This document shows, piece after piece, positions 1 through 6,905 of a stretch of 36,735 nt of DNA. Source of the DNA: Actinomycetes bacterium (GTDB lineage Bacteria; Actinomycetota; Acidimicrobiia; Acidimicrobiales; Ilumatobacteraceae); NCBI GenBank assembly GCA_014190095.1, contig BJFW01000012.1, forward strand, positions 1 to 36,735. The letters run 5' to 3'. Both the position numbers and the translations under genes were made by a program. The notes beneath the pieces are model-generated. The model ran no database searches. It was given only the letters and a program-made list of their open reading frames with translations, and was not told the origin of the DNA. Within the stretch, counting starts at the first letter, position 1, and each line of letters opens with the position of its first letter.

Positions 1-137
1 GTAAATATCTCATTCCTGCGGCTCCACATTCGCTTGAATTCATGCGTGAGGGCCAAAGTTTCACGGTAGACGGCGTGAAGATAACGGTTGTTCAAGCAAC
101 AGAGAATGATCAGATAAGAATTGAACCAGCAATTTGA
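1..137 (+). CDS. C-terminal end of an unrecognised protein (5' partial)
   Basis: An open frame beginning at base 3 encodes 44 residues ending in RIEPAI before a TGA at 135-137. The visible tail alternates short hydrophobic stretches with polar residues (for example FTVDGVKITVV), which looks like beta strands at the end of a larger, perhaps secreted, domain. I do not recognise the family from this fragment; a secreted hydrolase or protease tail is only a guess. The gene ends 17 bases before the next start. Confidence 0.55.
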   Translation, partial: KYLIPAAPHSLEFMREGQSFTVDGVKITVVQATENDQIRIEPAI

Positions 138-142
138 GGATG

Positions 143-148
143 TAGGTT
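143..148 (+). promoter_or_regulatory. -10 hexamer TAGGTT, leaderless spacing
   Basis: TAGGTT fits the actinobacterial -10 pattern TAnnnT and lies exactly 6 bases before the ATG at 155, so transcription would begin at or next to the start codon. It sits just after the upstream stop codon. Inferred from pattern only. Confidence 0.5.
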
Positions 149-154
149 GGCTTA

Positions 155-694
155 ATGCCAAATATTGATGATGTTGGTCGTCCAGAGCCGGAACCAGCGG
201 TAAACGAGGTTGAAACGCTCCGTGGTTTCTTGAACTTCCAACGGGCAACGCTGAAATGGAAATGTGAAGGACTGTCAAGTGAACAGATGAATGTCTCGGT
301 TGCAAAGTCTGCAATCACGCTCGGTGGATTGCTGAAACACATGACCTTTGTAGAAAATGAATGGTTCTGGCGTTGGATAGGCGACAACGATCGACTGGAG
401 CCATGGTTGTCGGCCGACTTTGCAACGTTTCCAGATTGGGAATTTGAGTCTGCGCAGAGCGAAAGCACGGAGACACTCTTTGCAAACTGGAATGCATCAG
501 TTGCATTATCTGAGAAAGTGCTTGCAGAATCACTTGCAATAGGTGGTCTCGATCAACTTGCAAAAAGGAAGTGGCCGAGCGGTGAATCACCAAGTTTGCG
601 CTGGATTTTGGTGCACATGATTGAAGAGTACGCACGACACAACGGCCATGCAGACTTCATCCGCGAATCAATTGACGGTTTAGTTGGCGAGTGA
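155..694 (+). CDS. DinB-like / DUF664 family protein
   Basis: This 179-residue protein has the layout of the DinB/DUF664 four-helix bundle, a family of putative metal-dependent enzymes that includes thiol-dependent transferases and isomerases. Visible family marks are His62 in the GGLLKHM segment and the C-terminal helix [15 protein letters not shown] with His162 and His165, which are the expected metal ligands, followed by the typical IDG. In actinobacteria related proteins use mycothiol or act on small electrophiles, but the substrate here cannot be read from sequence. The start is ATG 155, preceded by TAGGTT at leaderless spacing and no clear Shine-Dalgarno. Its 3' end overlaps the convergent trhO gene by 15 bases. 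Family assignment is firm; function is not. Confidence 0.85.
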   Translation: MPNIDDVGRPEPEPAVNEVETLRGFLNFQRATLKWKCEGLSSEQMNVSVAKSAITLGGLLKHMTFVENEWFWRWIGDNDRLEPWLSADFATFPDWEFESAQSESTETLFANWNASVALSEKVLAESLAIGGLDQLAKRKWPSGESPSLRWILVHMIEEYARHNGHADFIRESIDGLVGE

Positions 695-1570
695 AGTTGT
701 GTGCGTTGGGCAGCGTGGCATTGGATGTTGCTCAAAACAGGAAACACACAGCAGAATTCGCTTGCGACAGTCACTCAGTTCGCAATTATGGAATTGGCTA
801 GTCGGCGACTTGCAGTAGTCGCATTCGCCAATGACTGATGCAGATGGACTGAACTCCACGTTGAGGCGTGCATCAAACACGTAGAGCGAACCTTCCCATA
901 AACCTTTGTCACGGTACTTTTCGCCATAGCGAACAATTCCACCGTCAATTTGATAAATCTCTTTAAAGCCACGATTCTTCATGATTACTGAAAGCACCTC
1001 ACAGCGAATTCCACCGGTGCAATAGGTGATAATCGGCTTGTCTTTAATGTGGTCGTACTTTCCGCTCTCCAATTCCGCAATGAAGTCGCGCGTAGTTTCA
1101 GTTTGCGGAACGATGGCGTCGCGAAACTTGCCAATCTTTGCTTCAAAAGCATTTCGACCATCGAAGAACACCACATCGTCACGTTTGGCTACTAGTTCGT
1201 TCACTTCTTCGGGCTTTAAGTGAATGCCACCACCGACGACGCCGTTTTCGTCAACAATAATTTCGTCTGGAACGCCGAAAGTAACAATTTCGTCACGCAC
1301 CTTGATCTGCAGGTCAGGGAAGTCGTCCTTGCCACCATCAGACCATTTGAACTCCATCGACTTGAAGGCTGGGTAACTGCGAGTAACTCGCACGTACTTC
1401 TTCACCTTGTCAATAGGTCCACCAACCGTTCCATTGATTCCGTGCTTGGAAATGAGGATTCGGCCATTGAGACCAAGTCCTTCACATAGCGAACGCTGCC
1501 ATAAGCGAATGGCATCAGGGTCACTTAACGGTGTGAACTTGTAATAGAGAAGGATTTTCGAGGTACTTAT
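680..1570 (-). CDS. trhO: tRNA uridine(34) hydroxylase TrhO (rhodanese family), apparent ATA start
   Basis: TrhO (YceA family) makes 5-hydroxyuridine at the wobble position of tRNAs. The translation shows an N-terminal alpha/beta domain ([18 protein letters not shown], then [13 protein letters not shown]), a rhodanese domain with the catalytic loop YCTGGIRCE, and a Cys-rich C-terminal tail with C-D-Y-C and L-L-C-V-S-C pairs. The first ordinary start codon in frame is GTG 1405, which would delete about 55 residues that match the family's N-terminal domain. No ATG, GTG, TTG or CTG occurs upstream before the in-frame TAA. The only reasonable start is ATA at 1570, giving 296 residues; it lies 6 bases after TAAACT, the same leaderless spacing seen at other genes here. 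An assembly error (ATG read as ATA) is possible. It converges on and overlaps the DinB-like gene by 15 bases. Confidence 0.85.
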   Translation of the reverse strand: MSTSKILLYYKFTPLSDPDAIRLWQRSLCEGLGLNGRILISKHGINGTVGGPIDKVKKYVRVTRSYPAFKSMEFKWSDGGKDDFPDLQIKVRDEIVTFGVPDEIIVDENGVVGGGIHLKPEEVNELVAKRDDVVFFDGRNAFEAKIGKFRDAIVPQTETTRDFIAELESGKYDHIKDKPIITYCTGGIRCEVLSVIMKNRGFKEIYQIDGGIVRYGEKYRDKGLWEGSLYVFDARLNVEFSPSASVIGECDYCKSPTSQFHNCELSDCRKRILLCVSCFEQHPMPRCPTHTTSLAN

Positions 1571-1576
1571 GCCCTC

Positions 1577-1582
1577 AGTTTA
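1577..1582 (-). promoter_or_regulatory. -10 hexamer TAAACT upstream of trhO
   Basis: On the minus strand TAAACT is followed by six bases and then ATA, the proposed trhO start. The hexamer fits TAnnnT and its spacing matches the leaderless pattern of the window, which is the main evidence that translation begins at this ATA. Confidence 0.5.
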
Positions 1583-1593
1583 TACGCTGTGAT

Positions 1594-1599
1594 TATGGT
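1594..1599 (+). promoter_or_regulatory. Possible -10 TATGGT for the GNAT gene
   Basis: TATGGT fits TAnnnT and lies 8 bases before ATG 1608. The spacing is two bases longer than the commonest one in this window, so this is weaker. The 37-base gap from 1571 to 1607 carries the divergent promoters of trhO and this gene. Confidence 0.35.
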
Positions 1600-1607
1600 G
1601 AATCATT

Positions 1608-2096
1608 ATGAATGACATCACCATTCGCGCAATGAGCGCATCTGATTTGGAAGTGGTTTGGGCAATCAATCAAGAGAATGTTCCCGCAGTCGGCGAAGAG
1701 ACGCTCAAAGATCTTGCCAAGTTGCATGAACAGTGCGTGATTGCACTTGTCGCGGAAGTATCTGGAAAAATCGCAGGATTTTGCATGGTGCTATTGCCAG
1801 ATGCAGATTATGGAAGCCCGAACTTCAAGTTCTTCTGTGATCATCTTGATGATTTCATCTACCTAGATCGAGTTGCCGTTACTTCGGAATTTCAGGGAAT
1901 GGGTATAGGCGCTGCGTTGTATAGCGAAGTGGCGAAGATGAGTGATGCAACATGGTTTGCACTTGAGGTAAACACCAAACCCCGCAATGAAGGCTCGTTG
2001 CGTTTTCATGCACGCGAAGGGTTTGTGCAGATGGAAGAATTGGAAACGCGACCAGGAAAGATGGTCAGCCTGATGGTGAAGAAGTTGAAGGGATAA
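1608..2096 (+). CDS. GNAT-family N-acetyltransferase
   Basis: The 162-residue protein has the GNAT fold: an N-terminal ITIRAMSASDL strand and helix, a central strand pair ending in FIYLDRVAVTSEFQG, and the acetyl-CoA pyrophosphate-binding loop Q-G-M-G-I-G-A at about 96-102, followed by the long helix and a C-terminal FHAREGFV segment typical of the family. The acceptor cannot be told from sequence; such proteins acetylate small amines, antibiotics or protein N-termini. It is divergent from trhO and is followed after 8 bases by an SDR gene, so the two may be co-transcribed. No Shine-Dalgarno is evident before ATG 1608. Confidence 0.88.
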   Translation: MNDITIRAMSASDLEVVWAINQENVPAVGEETLKDLAKLHEQCVIALVAEVSGKIAGFCMVLLPDADYGSPNFKFFCDHLDDFIYLDRVAVTSEFQGMGIGAALYSEVAKMSDATWFALEVNTKPRNEGSLRFHAREGFVQMEELETRPGKMVSLMVKKLKG

Positions 2097-2104
2097 CGAA
2101 GATC

Positions 2105-2866
2105 ATGGCAAATGTTGCTGTAATTACTGGTGCGGCTCAAGGGATTGGTCGACGAACGGCTCAAGTATTGAACGAACAGGGCTGGAGCCTTCTGTTGCTC
2201 GACCTTCAGAATATCGACACATCTGAGTACTCGTCGGCAATAGCGCTGGCTGGAGATATCTCGGACGAACAGTTTGTTGAATCAGCGGCGAAGCAGTGCT
2301 TAGAGAAGTTTGGGCAAGTTGATGCATTGGTAAATAATGCTGGTATTTCGTGCATAAGTTCTGCAATTGACACATCAGCAGAGTTGTACCGCAAGGTTAT
2401 TGACGTGAATCTGGTCGCACCGTTTCTTTTGGCAAAAGCTTTTGGTCGATTGATGCTCGACAATGGTTCTGGCTCTGTTGTCAACGTCGCTTCAGTTGCG
2501 GGCTTGCAAGGTGTTGCAGATCGCTCTGCCTATAACGCAAGCAAGCATGGCCTTATTGGCCTTACGCGCACGCTTGCAGTTGAGTGGGGTGCAAAGGGTG
2601 TTCGTGTTAACGCCGTATGTCCGGGTTGGGTGAAAACAGAAATGGATCACAAGGACCAAGCTGGTGGCAGTTACAGCGATGCCGACATTATGGAGCACGT
2701 GCCAATGGGTCGCTTTGCCAAGCCAGACGACATTGCACAAGCAATTGCGTTCCTATGCGATTCTTCGAAATCAGGGTTCATTAACGGAGTCGCATTACCG
2801 GTTGATGGCGGATGGACGGCCGATGGGTCTTGGCAGTCGCTACGACTGAAGCACCGTAGGCACTAG
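2105..2866 (+). CDS. Short-chain dehydrogenase/reductase (SDR)
   Basis: A classical 253-residue SDR. The NAD(P)-binding motif TGAAQGIG is at 8-15, the structural NNAG at 77-80, and the catalytic set Ser130, Tyr143 and Lys147 lies in VASVAG and YNASK. The PGWVKTEM and C-terminal PVDGGW segments are also usual for the FabG-like group. Asp33 at the end of the second strand suggests NAD rather than NADP preference, an inference from the usual acidic-residue rule. The substrate is unknown. It follows the GNAT gene by 8 bases with no clear ribosome binding site, so it probably shares that transcript. Confidence 0.9.
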   Translation: MANVAVITGAAQGIGRRTAQVLNEQGWSLLLLDLQNIDTSEYSSAIALAGDISDEQFVESAAKQCLEKFGQVDALVNNAGISCISSAIDTSAELYRKVIDVNLVAPFLLAKAFGRLMLDNGSGSVVNVASVAGLQGVADRSAYNASKHGLIGLTRTLAVEWGAKGVRVNAVCPGWVKTEMDHKDQAGGSYSDADIMEHVPMGRFAKPDDIAQAIAFLCDSSKSGFINGVALPVDGGWTADGSWQSLRLKHRRH

Positions 2867-2891
2867 GTTTGTAGATATCAAAGGAGCCAAC

Positions 2892-2993
2892 ATGGCAAAC
2901 AAAGAACAGAATAAAAACAGCAACCAAAAAAAAGCAGCGAAGTTGACGCTAAAAGAAAAGCGTGCCAAGAAAGCTGAAAAGAAGAAGTCCTAG
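2892..2993 (+). CDS. 33-residue lysine-rich protein
   Basis: A very short gene reads MANKEQNKN... and ends KKAEKKKS: 12 of 33 residues are Lys, one is Arg, and there are no aromatic or Cys residues. It is preceded by one of the best Shine-Dalgarno sequences in the window (AAGGAG at 2881-2886, five bases before the ATG), which argues that it is translated. The TLKEKRAKKAEK part predicts a charged helix. I recall similar tiny KEKRAEKR-type proteins in other actinobacteria, but no function is known to me; nucleic-acid or ribosome binding is a guess from charge. Its stop overlaps the convergent methyltransferase stop by 4 bases. Confidence 0.7.
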   Translation: MANKEQNKNSNQKKAAKLTLKEKRAKKAEKKKS

Positions 2994-3658
2994 TTCTTCT
3001 TAAAGATCAGTATGCGAGCTTTGTCGCCAAAGTGTTCACTGCCTTCGGAGTAGATATCAACCTCTTCGTACTGAGGCTTAGTGATCAACTTGCTTTTCAA
3101 CGCTTCGGAAATTGCTGAACTGAAGTCGCTGTCCTCCCAATGCTGCATATTTACTCCAGCAACAATCGTTGCACTAGGACGGCATACAGTCAGCGCGCTA
3201 ATCAATTCCTTAGCGCCTAAATGACCAATAGTGAATGTTCCTGCACTTACGAAATAATCAAAGTGATTTGTAGCGAAATGGATTGGCAATGTGAGATCGG
3301 CTGCGTGCAAGTTGTCGTATAACTTTGATCCATCAGAACGAATCTTTGATGCAGCTACGGCAAGCATCTCGGGTGAAATGTCGGCGCCTTCAATCACGCT
3401 AAGTGGGCGAAGTTTTGCGATCTCCTCACCTACGGCGCCAGTTCCGCATCCAATGTCAATAACGGTAAATGAACGATCTGCTGGCATGTGCTTGGCAAGT
3501 GCTTCAGCGATTTTCGCAGGGTAGACATACCTCATATTCTCAATAAACGTTTGGTCGTAGGTGGGGGCCCATTGTGAATACAACTTGCGGCTGTCTTCTG
3601 GGGTAATCAAGTTGTAGGCGTCAGCAAGGGTGATCTGCTTCTTCCCTTTTTCAACCAC
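2990..3658 (-). CDS. Class I SAM-dependent methyltransferase
   Basis: The 222-residue protein has the Rossmann methyltransferase fold. Motif I, VIDIGCGTGAVGEEIA, is at about 67-82, followed by an acidic end of strand 2 (EGADISPEML) and a motif like HAADLTLPI for the adenine-binding loop. The N-terminal LYSQWAPTYDQTF is typical of ubiquinone/menaquinone- and small-molecule methyltransferases, but the C-terminal half does not match UbiE, and a better UbiE/MenG is at 19882-20595. The acceptor is unknown. The start is GTG 3658, placed 6 bases after TACAAT on the minus strand. Confidence 0.85.
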   Translation of the reverse strand: MVEKGKKQITLADAYNLITPEDSRKLYSQWAPTYDQTFIENMRYVYPAKIAEALAKHMPADRSFTVIDIGCGTGAVGEEIAKLRPLSVIEGADISPEMLAVAASKIRSDGSKLYDNLHAADLTLPIHFATNHFDYFVSAGTFTIGHLGAKELISALTVCRPSATIVAGVNMQHWEDSDFSSAISEALKSKLITKPQYEEVDIYSEGSEHFGDKARILIFKKN

Positions 3659-3664
3659 AGGATT

Positions 3665-3670
3665 ATTGTA
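3665..3670 (-). promoter_or_regulatory. -10 hexamer TACAAT, leaderless spacing
   Basis: TACAAT on the minus strand is a near-consensus -10 and lies exactly 6 bases before the GTG start of the methyltransferase at 3658. It supports this GTG as the true start. Confidence 0.55.
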
Positions 3671-3703
3671 ACTAGAGACGTTTCACGCGAACCGGGGGTT
3701 GTA

Positions 3704-5239
3704 ATGAAGGTGCCATTAACGGTTATAGATCATTTACGCCGAGCGGAACAGGTGTACGGACACCGAATTGCCTTCATCGACGAACCTGACCAACCTGCGG
3801 AGTCATGGGGCACACAGACCTATTCAGAAATGGCACGCAGAGCACGTGCACAAGCTGCAGCCCTGGACAAGTTGGGTGTCCCGCAAGGCGCACGAGTAGC
3901 GGTTGTCAGTCAAAACTCAGCCAGACTGCTCACCAGTTTCTTTGGGGTAAGCGCGTACGGGCGAATCCTTGCTCCAATCAACTTCCGGCTGTCTGCCGAA
4001 GAAGTCGCATACATCGTTGAACATTGTGGTGCAGATGTGCTCATTGTCGATCCAGAACTTGATCAGTCACTGAAGAGAGTTTCGGCAAAACATCGTTTCG
4101 TCATAGGTTCCGAAAGTGACGAATTGTTATACGACTACTCAGCAGAGCCTCGACCGTGGACTCCAGATGAAGATACAACTGCGACCATTAATTACACCAG
4201 TGGAACAACTGCCCGACCAAAGGGCGTTCAACTTACCCACCGCAATATCTGGTTGAACTCCGCAACTTTTGGTTGGCATATGGGAGTAAATGATCGCGAT
4301 GTGTACTTGCATACGTTGCCGCAATTTCATTGCAACGGTTGGGGAATGGTGTATGCAGTAACTGCAATGGGTGGCACACATGTGGTGTTGCGCAAAGTTG
4401 ATGGAGCAGAAATTCTTCGTCGTGTAGACAAGCACGGTGTCACGTTGTTGTGCGGTGCTCCAGCAGTGGCTAATGCCATCATTGATGCGTCTACACAGTT
4501 TGATTCTGGAGTTCCAGGCAAAGGAACTGTTCGCATGGTTGTGGCAGGAGCACCACCGCCGTCAAAGACCATTGAACGAGTAGAGACAGAACTCGGCTGG
4601 CAGTTCAATCAGCTGTATGGACTCACTGAAACATCTCCTGTGTTGACGCTCAATCGTCCTCGTTTCGAAACGGATCACCTAACTGCTGCTGAGCGTTCGG
4701 TTGTGCTTAGTGCTGCAGGGTTTCCAACCATAGGAACCGAGATTGAGACGAGTGCCGACGGTGAAGTATTGGCACGAAGCAACACGGTGATGGAGGGCTA
4801 CTGGAACCAGCCCGAAGAGACAGCGAAAGCGATCGTGAATGGCTTTTTTCATACTGGCGACGGTGGAAGTATTGGGGAAGGTCATGCACTGACCATCAGC
4901 GACCGCAAAAAAGACGTGATTATTTCTGGTGGCGAAAACGTCAGCTCAATTGAGGTTGAGGATGCTCTGTTCTCGCACCCTGAAGTAACCGAAGTTGCTG
5001 TTATTGGAATTCCAGATGACAAGTGGGGCGAATTGGTGCTCGGTCTAGTAGTGAAAGCACCAGGATCAATTCTTTCCGAGGAGGAGTTAATTGCCTATTG
5101 CCGCACCAAGATTGCTGCCTACAAATGTCCAAAGAAAGTAGAGTTTCGATCTGAGCTTGCGCGCACAGCAACGGGGAAGTTACAAAAGTTCAAACTCAGA
5201 GCTCCATATTGGGATGGCTACACAAAGCAGGTGAACTGA
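3704..5239 (+). CDS. Acyl-CoA synthetase (AMP-forming ligase)
   Basis: This 511-residue enzyme belongs to the ANL adenylate-forming family and should activate a carboxylic acid to its CoA thioester through an acyl-adenylate. The ordered motifs are present: A3 P-loop YTSGTTARPKG at 164-174, A5 YGLTET at 305-310, A7 HTGD at 383-386, A8 RKKDVIISGGENVSSIEVE from 401, and the A10 catalytic Lys492 in TGKLQKFKLR. The length and the GGENVSS hinge fit fatty or aromatic acyl-CoA ligases. The next gene starts within its stop codon (TGATG at 5237-5241), so it is translationally coupled to a phytanoyl-CoA-dioxygenase-like protein, which suggests that the product is hydroxylated at the alpha carbon or otherwise oxidised. 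GGGGG lies 6 bases before the ATG. The exact substrate is not readable. Confidence 0.9.
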   Translation: MKVPLTVIDHLRRAEQVYGHRIAFIDEPDQPAESWGTQTYSEMARRARAQAAALDKLGVPQGARVAVVSQNSARLLTSFFGVSAYGRILAPINFRLSAEEVAYIVEHCGADVLIVDPELDQSLKRVSAKHRFVIGSESDELLYDYSAEPRPWTPDEDTTATINYTSGTTARPKGVQLTHRNIWLNSATFGWHMGVNDRDVYLHTLPQFHCNGWGMVYAVTAMGGTHVVLRKVDGAEILRRVDKHGVTLLCGAPAVANAIIDASTQFDSGVPGKGTVRMVVAGAPPPSKTIERVETELGWQFNQLYGLTETSPVLTLNRPRFETDHLTAAERSVVLSAAGFPTIGTEIETSADGEVLARSNTVMEGYWNQPEETAKAIVNGFFHTGDGGSIGEGHALTISDRKKDVIISGGENVSSIEVEDALFSHPEVTEVAVIGIPDDKWGELVLGLVVKAPGSILSEEELIAYCRTKIAAYKCPKKVEFRSELARTATGKLQKFKLRAPYWDGYTKQVN

Positions 5240-6114
5240 TGTTGAGTCAGCAGCAAATTAAAGCAGTAATTGACCAGTTTCACGATGAGGGTTATGCAAT
5301 CGTTCGTAACTTTCTTCCCGACGACGAATTGGTTGAATTACAGAGGAAGACTTCTGAGTTGCGCGAAATTGCACTTGAGCATCCAGTTACCTATCGACAC
5401 GGAAACTTGGCCTACGAGATTTTGCCAGAGGAGCACTTCGGAAAGCGTTACGTCATTCAGGCTTATTGGTTTGCGTGGGCTGATGCGTACTTTGACAAGT
5501 TCCGAAGCAATCCCCGATATCTGCAATTACTCGAACCATTGATTGGTAAAAATGTCAAGCAGGTGGCGCAACAGATTCACTGGAAGCCACCAGGGGCTCG
5601 ATTGACGGGATACCGATTTCATCAAGATTTGCGGTTCCGCGAGAGTCGTGAGTCGTACGAAGATGTAGTTCGCGACACAGTCACCATGGGCTTAGCAATT
5701 GATAGAGCAACACCTGAAAACGGTTGCCTCAAGATTGTTCCTCGAAGTCACACCATGGGATACCTCGGACTTTCTGACAATGGCGATGGTCAGATCATGA
5801 AGGGTCTTACGCAGGACGATGAGTTAGAACAGGTGGGAATAGATCCATCACGAGTAATCGATGTGTCACTTGAACCCGGAGATCTCGTTATGTGGGGTCT
5901 GATGACAGTGCATGGCTCATTGCCTAACGAATCAGATCATGAGCGAGCATTTGCTATTTCGAGTTATGTGCGTGGAGATACATCGCAACGCGGTGAGTGG
6001 ACTTTTAAGGACGGATTGCCGCAGTTGCTTGGAGAAACTCCCCAATTGTGCAAGAACGAGAAACTATTTCTTAACCTCGAGCCTCATTACGATGCGACCA
6101 AGTGGTTCCTCTGA
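5239..6114 (+). CDS. Phytanoyl-CoA dioxygenase (PhyH) family protein
   Basis: A 291-residue Fe(II)/2-oxoglutarate dioxygenase of the PhyH family. The iron triad is visible as His128 and Asp130 in RFHQD and His225 in TVHGS, and Arg236 in ERAFAISSYVRG is the likely 2-oxoglutarate-binding residue. PhyH enzymes hydroxylate fatty acyl-CoAs or small metabolites. The ATG at 5239 overlaps the acyl-CoA ligase stop (TGATG), with AGGTG just upstream inside that gene; an earlier in-frame start at 5209 would add ten residues lying within the ligase and is less likely. Coupling to the ligase supports a CoA-thioester substrate, but this is inference. Confidence 0.88.
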   Translation: MLSQQQIKAVIDQFHDEGYAIVRNFLPDDELVELQRKTSELREIALEHPVTYRHGNLAYEILPEEHFGKRYVIQAYWFAWADAYFDKFRSNPRYLQLLEPLIGKNVKQVAQQIHWKPPGARLTGYRFHQDLRFRESRESYEDVVRDTVTMGLAIDRATPENGCLKIVPRSHTMGYLGLSDNGDGQIMKGLTQDDELEQVGIDPSRVIDVSLEPGDLVMWGLMTVHGSLPNESDHERAFAISSYVRGDTSQRGEWTFKDGLPQLLGETPQLCKNEKLFLNLEPHYDATKWFL

Positions 6115-6116
6115 AC

Positions 6117-6122
6117 TAACCT
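6117..6122 (+). promoter_or_regulatory. -10 hexamer TAACCT, leaderless spacing
   Basis: TAACCT lies exactly 6 bases before ATG 6129 and just after the PhyH stop codon. It could give the DUF1295 gene its own leaderless transcript within the ligase-PhyH cluster. Confidence 0.5.
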
Positions 6123-6128
6123 GCGCTC

Positions 6129-6905
6129 ATGATCCTAGATACGTTGATTAATTCAGTAGTTGTCATTGTTGTCAGCATGTTCCTGCTGTGGGTTCTCAGT
6201 GTGTTGAAAAACAACGCATCAATAGTTGACATTTTTTGGGGTTTGGGTTTCGTCATCGTGGCGTGGGCGAGTGCGATCAATGCCGATCAAGTGTCTGTTC
6301 TCGGCAAGGTGGTTCTGGCACTTGTTTCGTTGTGGGGATTGCGACTATCGATCTATCTAGGCATACGCAATCACGGTAAACCGGAAGACTTCCGCTATGT
6401 CGCAATGCGCAAGCACTACGGACCGAAGTTTCCAATAATCAGTTTGTTTACGGTGTTTCTCTTGCAGGGTGCAATCATGATGATTGTCTCACTACCAGTT
6501 CAGATTGCCCTGTCCGATGCAAGTTCGACATTGTCGGTTGTAAGTTATGTCGGAATCGGATTGTTTGCTTTAGGAATATTCTTTGAAGCAGTAGGTGACT
6601 GGCAGCTTGCACACTTTAAGCGCGATCCGCAGAACATTGGCCAAGTGATGCAAACCGGTTTGTGGAAGTACACACGGCATCCGAATTATTTCGGTGACAC
6701 ATGCGTGTGGTGGGGTATAGGCGTGGTTGCCCTCGGCGCAAGTTTCGGATGGATCGGACTCTTTGGAAGTCTGTTAATGAACTTCTTCTTAGTTCGTGTG
6801 TCAGGAGTTCCAATGTTGGAGCGTTCAATGTCTAAGCGACGTCCTGGTTACGAGGAATACAAGCGCCGTACAAGCAGTTTCGTACCGCGTCCGCCGAAGA
6901 AGTAG
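6129..6905 (+). CDS. DUF1295 membrane protein, steroid 5-alpha-reductase-like
   Basis: A 258-residue integral membrane protein with hydrophobic segments at about 5-25, 35-52, 58-78, 105-125, 135-155 and 193-220. The C-terminal signature TGLWKYTRHPNYFGD (about 176-190) followed by a final YEEYKRRTSSFVP is diagnostic of DUF1295 and the wider steroid 5-alpha-reductase / isoprenylcysteine methyltransferase group, in which this region binds the NADPH or SAM cofactor. Members reduce or methylate lipid substrates; which reaction applies here is unknown. Its position behind an acyl-CoA ligase and a PhyH dioxygenase suggests a role in unusual lipid or steroid-like metabolism. It ends directly against the convergent GGDEF-EAL gene. 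Confidence 0.87.
   Translation: MILDTLINSVVVIVVSMFLLWVLSVLKNNASIVDIFWGLGFVIVAWASAINADQVSVLGKVVLALVSLWGLRLSIYLGIRNHGKPEDFRYVAMRKHYGPKFPIISLFTVFLLQGAIMMIVSLPVQIALSDASSTLSVVSYVGIGLFALGIFFEAVGDWQLAHFKRDPQNIGQVMQTGLWKYTRHPNYFGDTCVWWGIGVVALGASFGWIGLFGSLLMNFFLVRVSGVPMLERSMSKRRPGYEEYKRRTSSFVPRPPKK

Noticed and set aside
680-1405. TrhO as a truncated gene starting at GTG 1405, or as a frameshifted pseudogene
   Set aside because: The upstream codons continue in the same frame with clear family sequence to ATA 1570, so neither truncation nor frameshift is needed.
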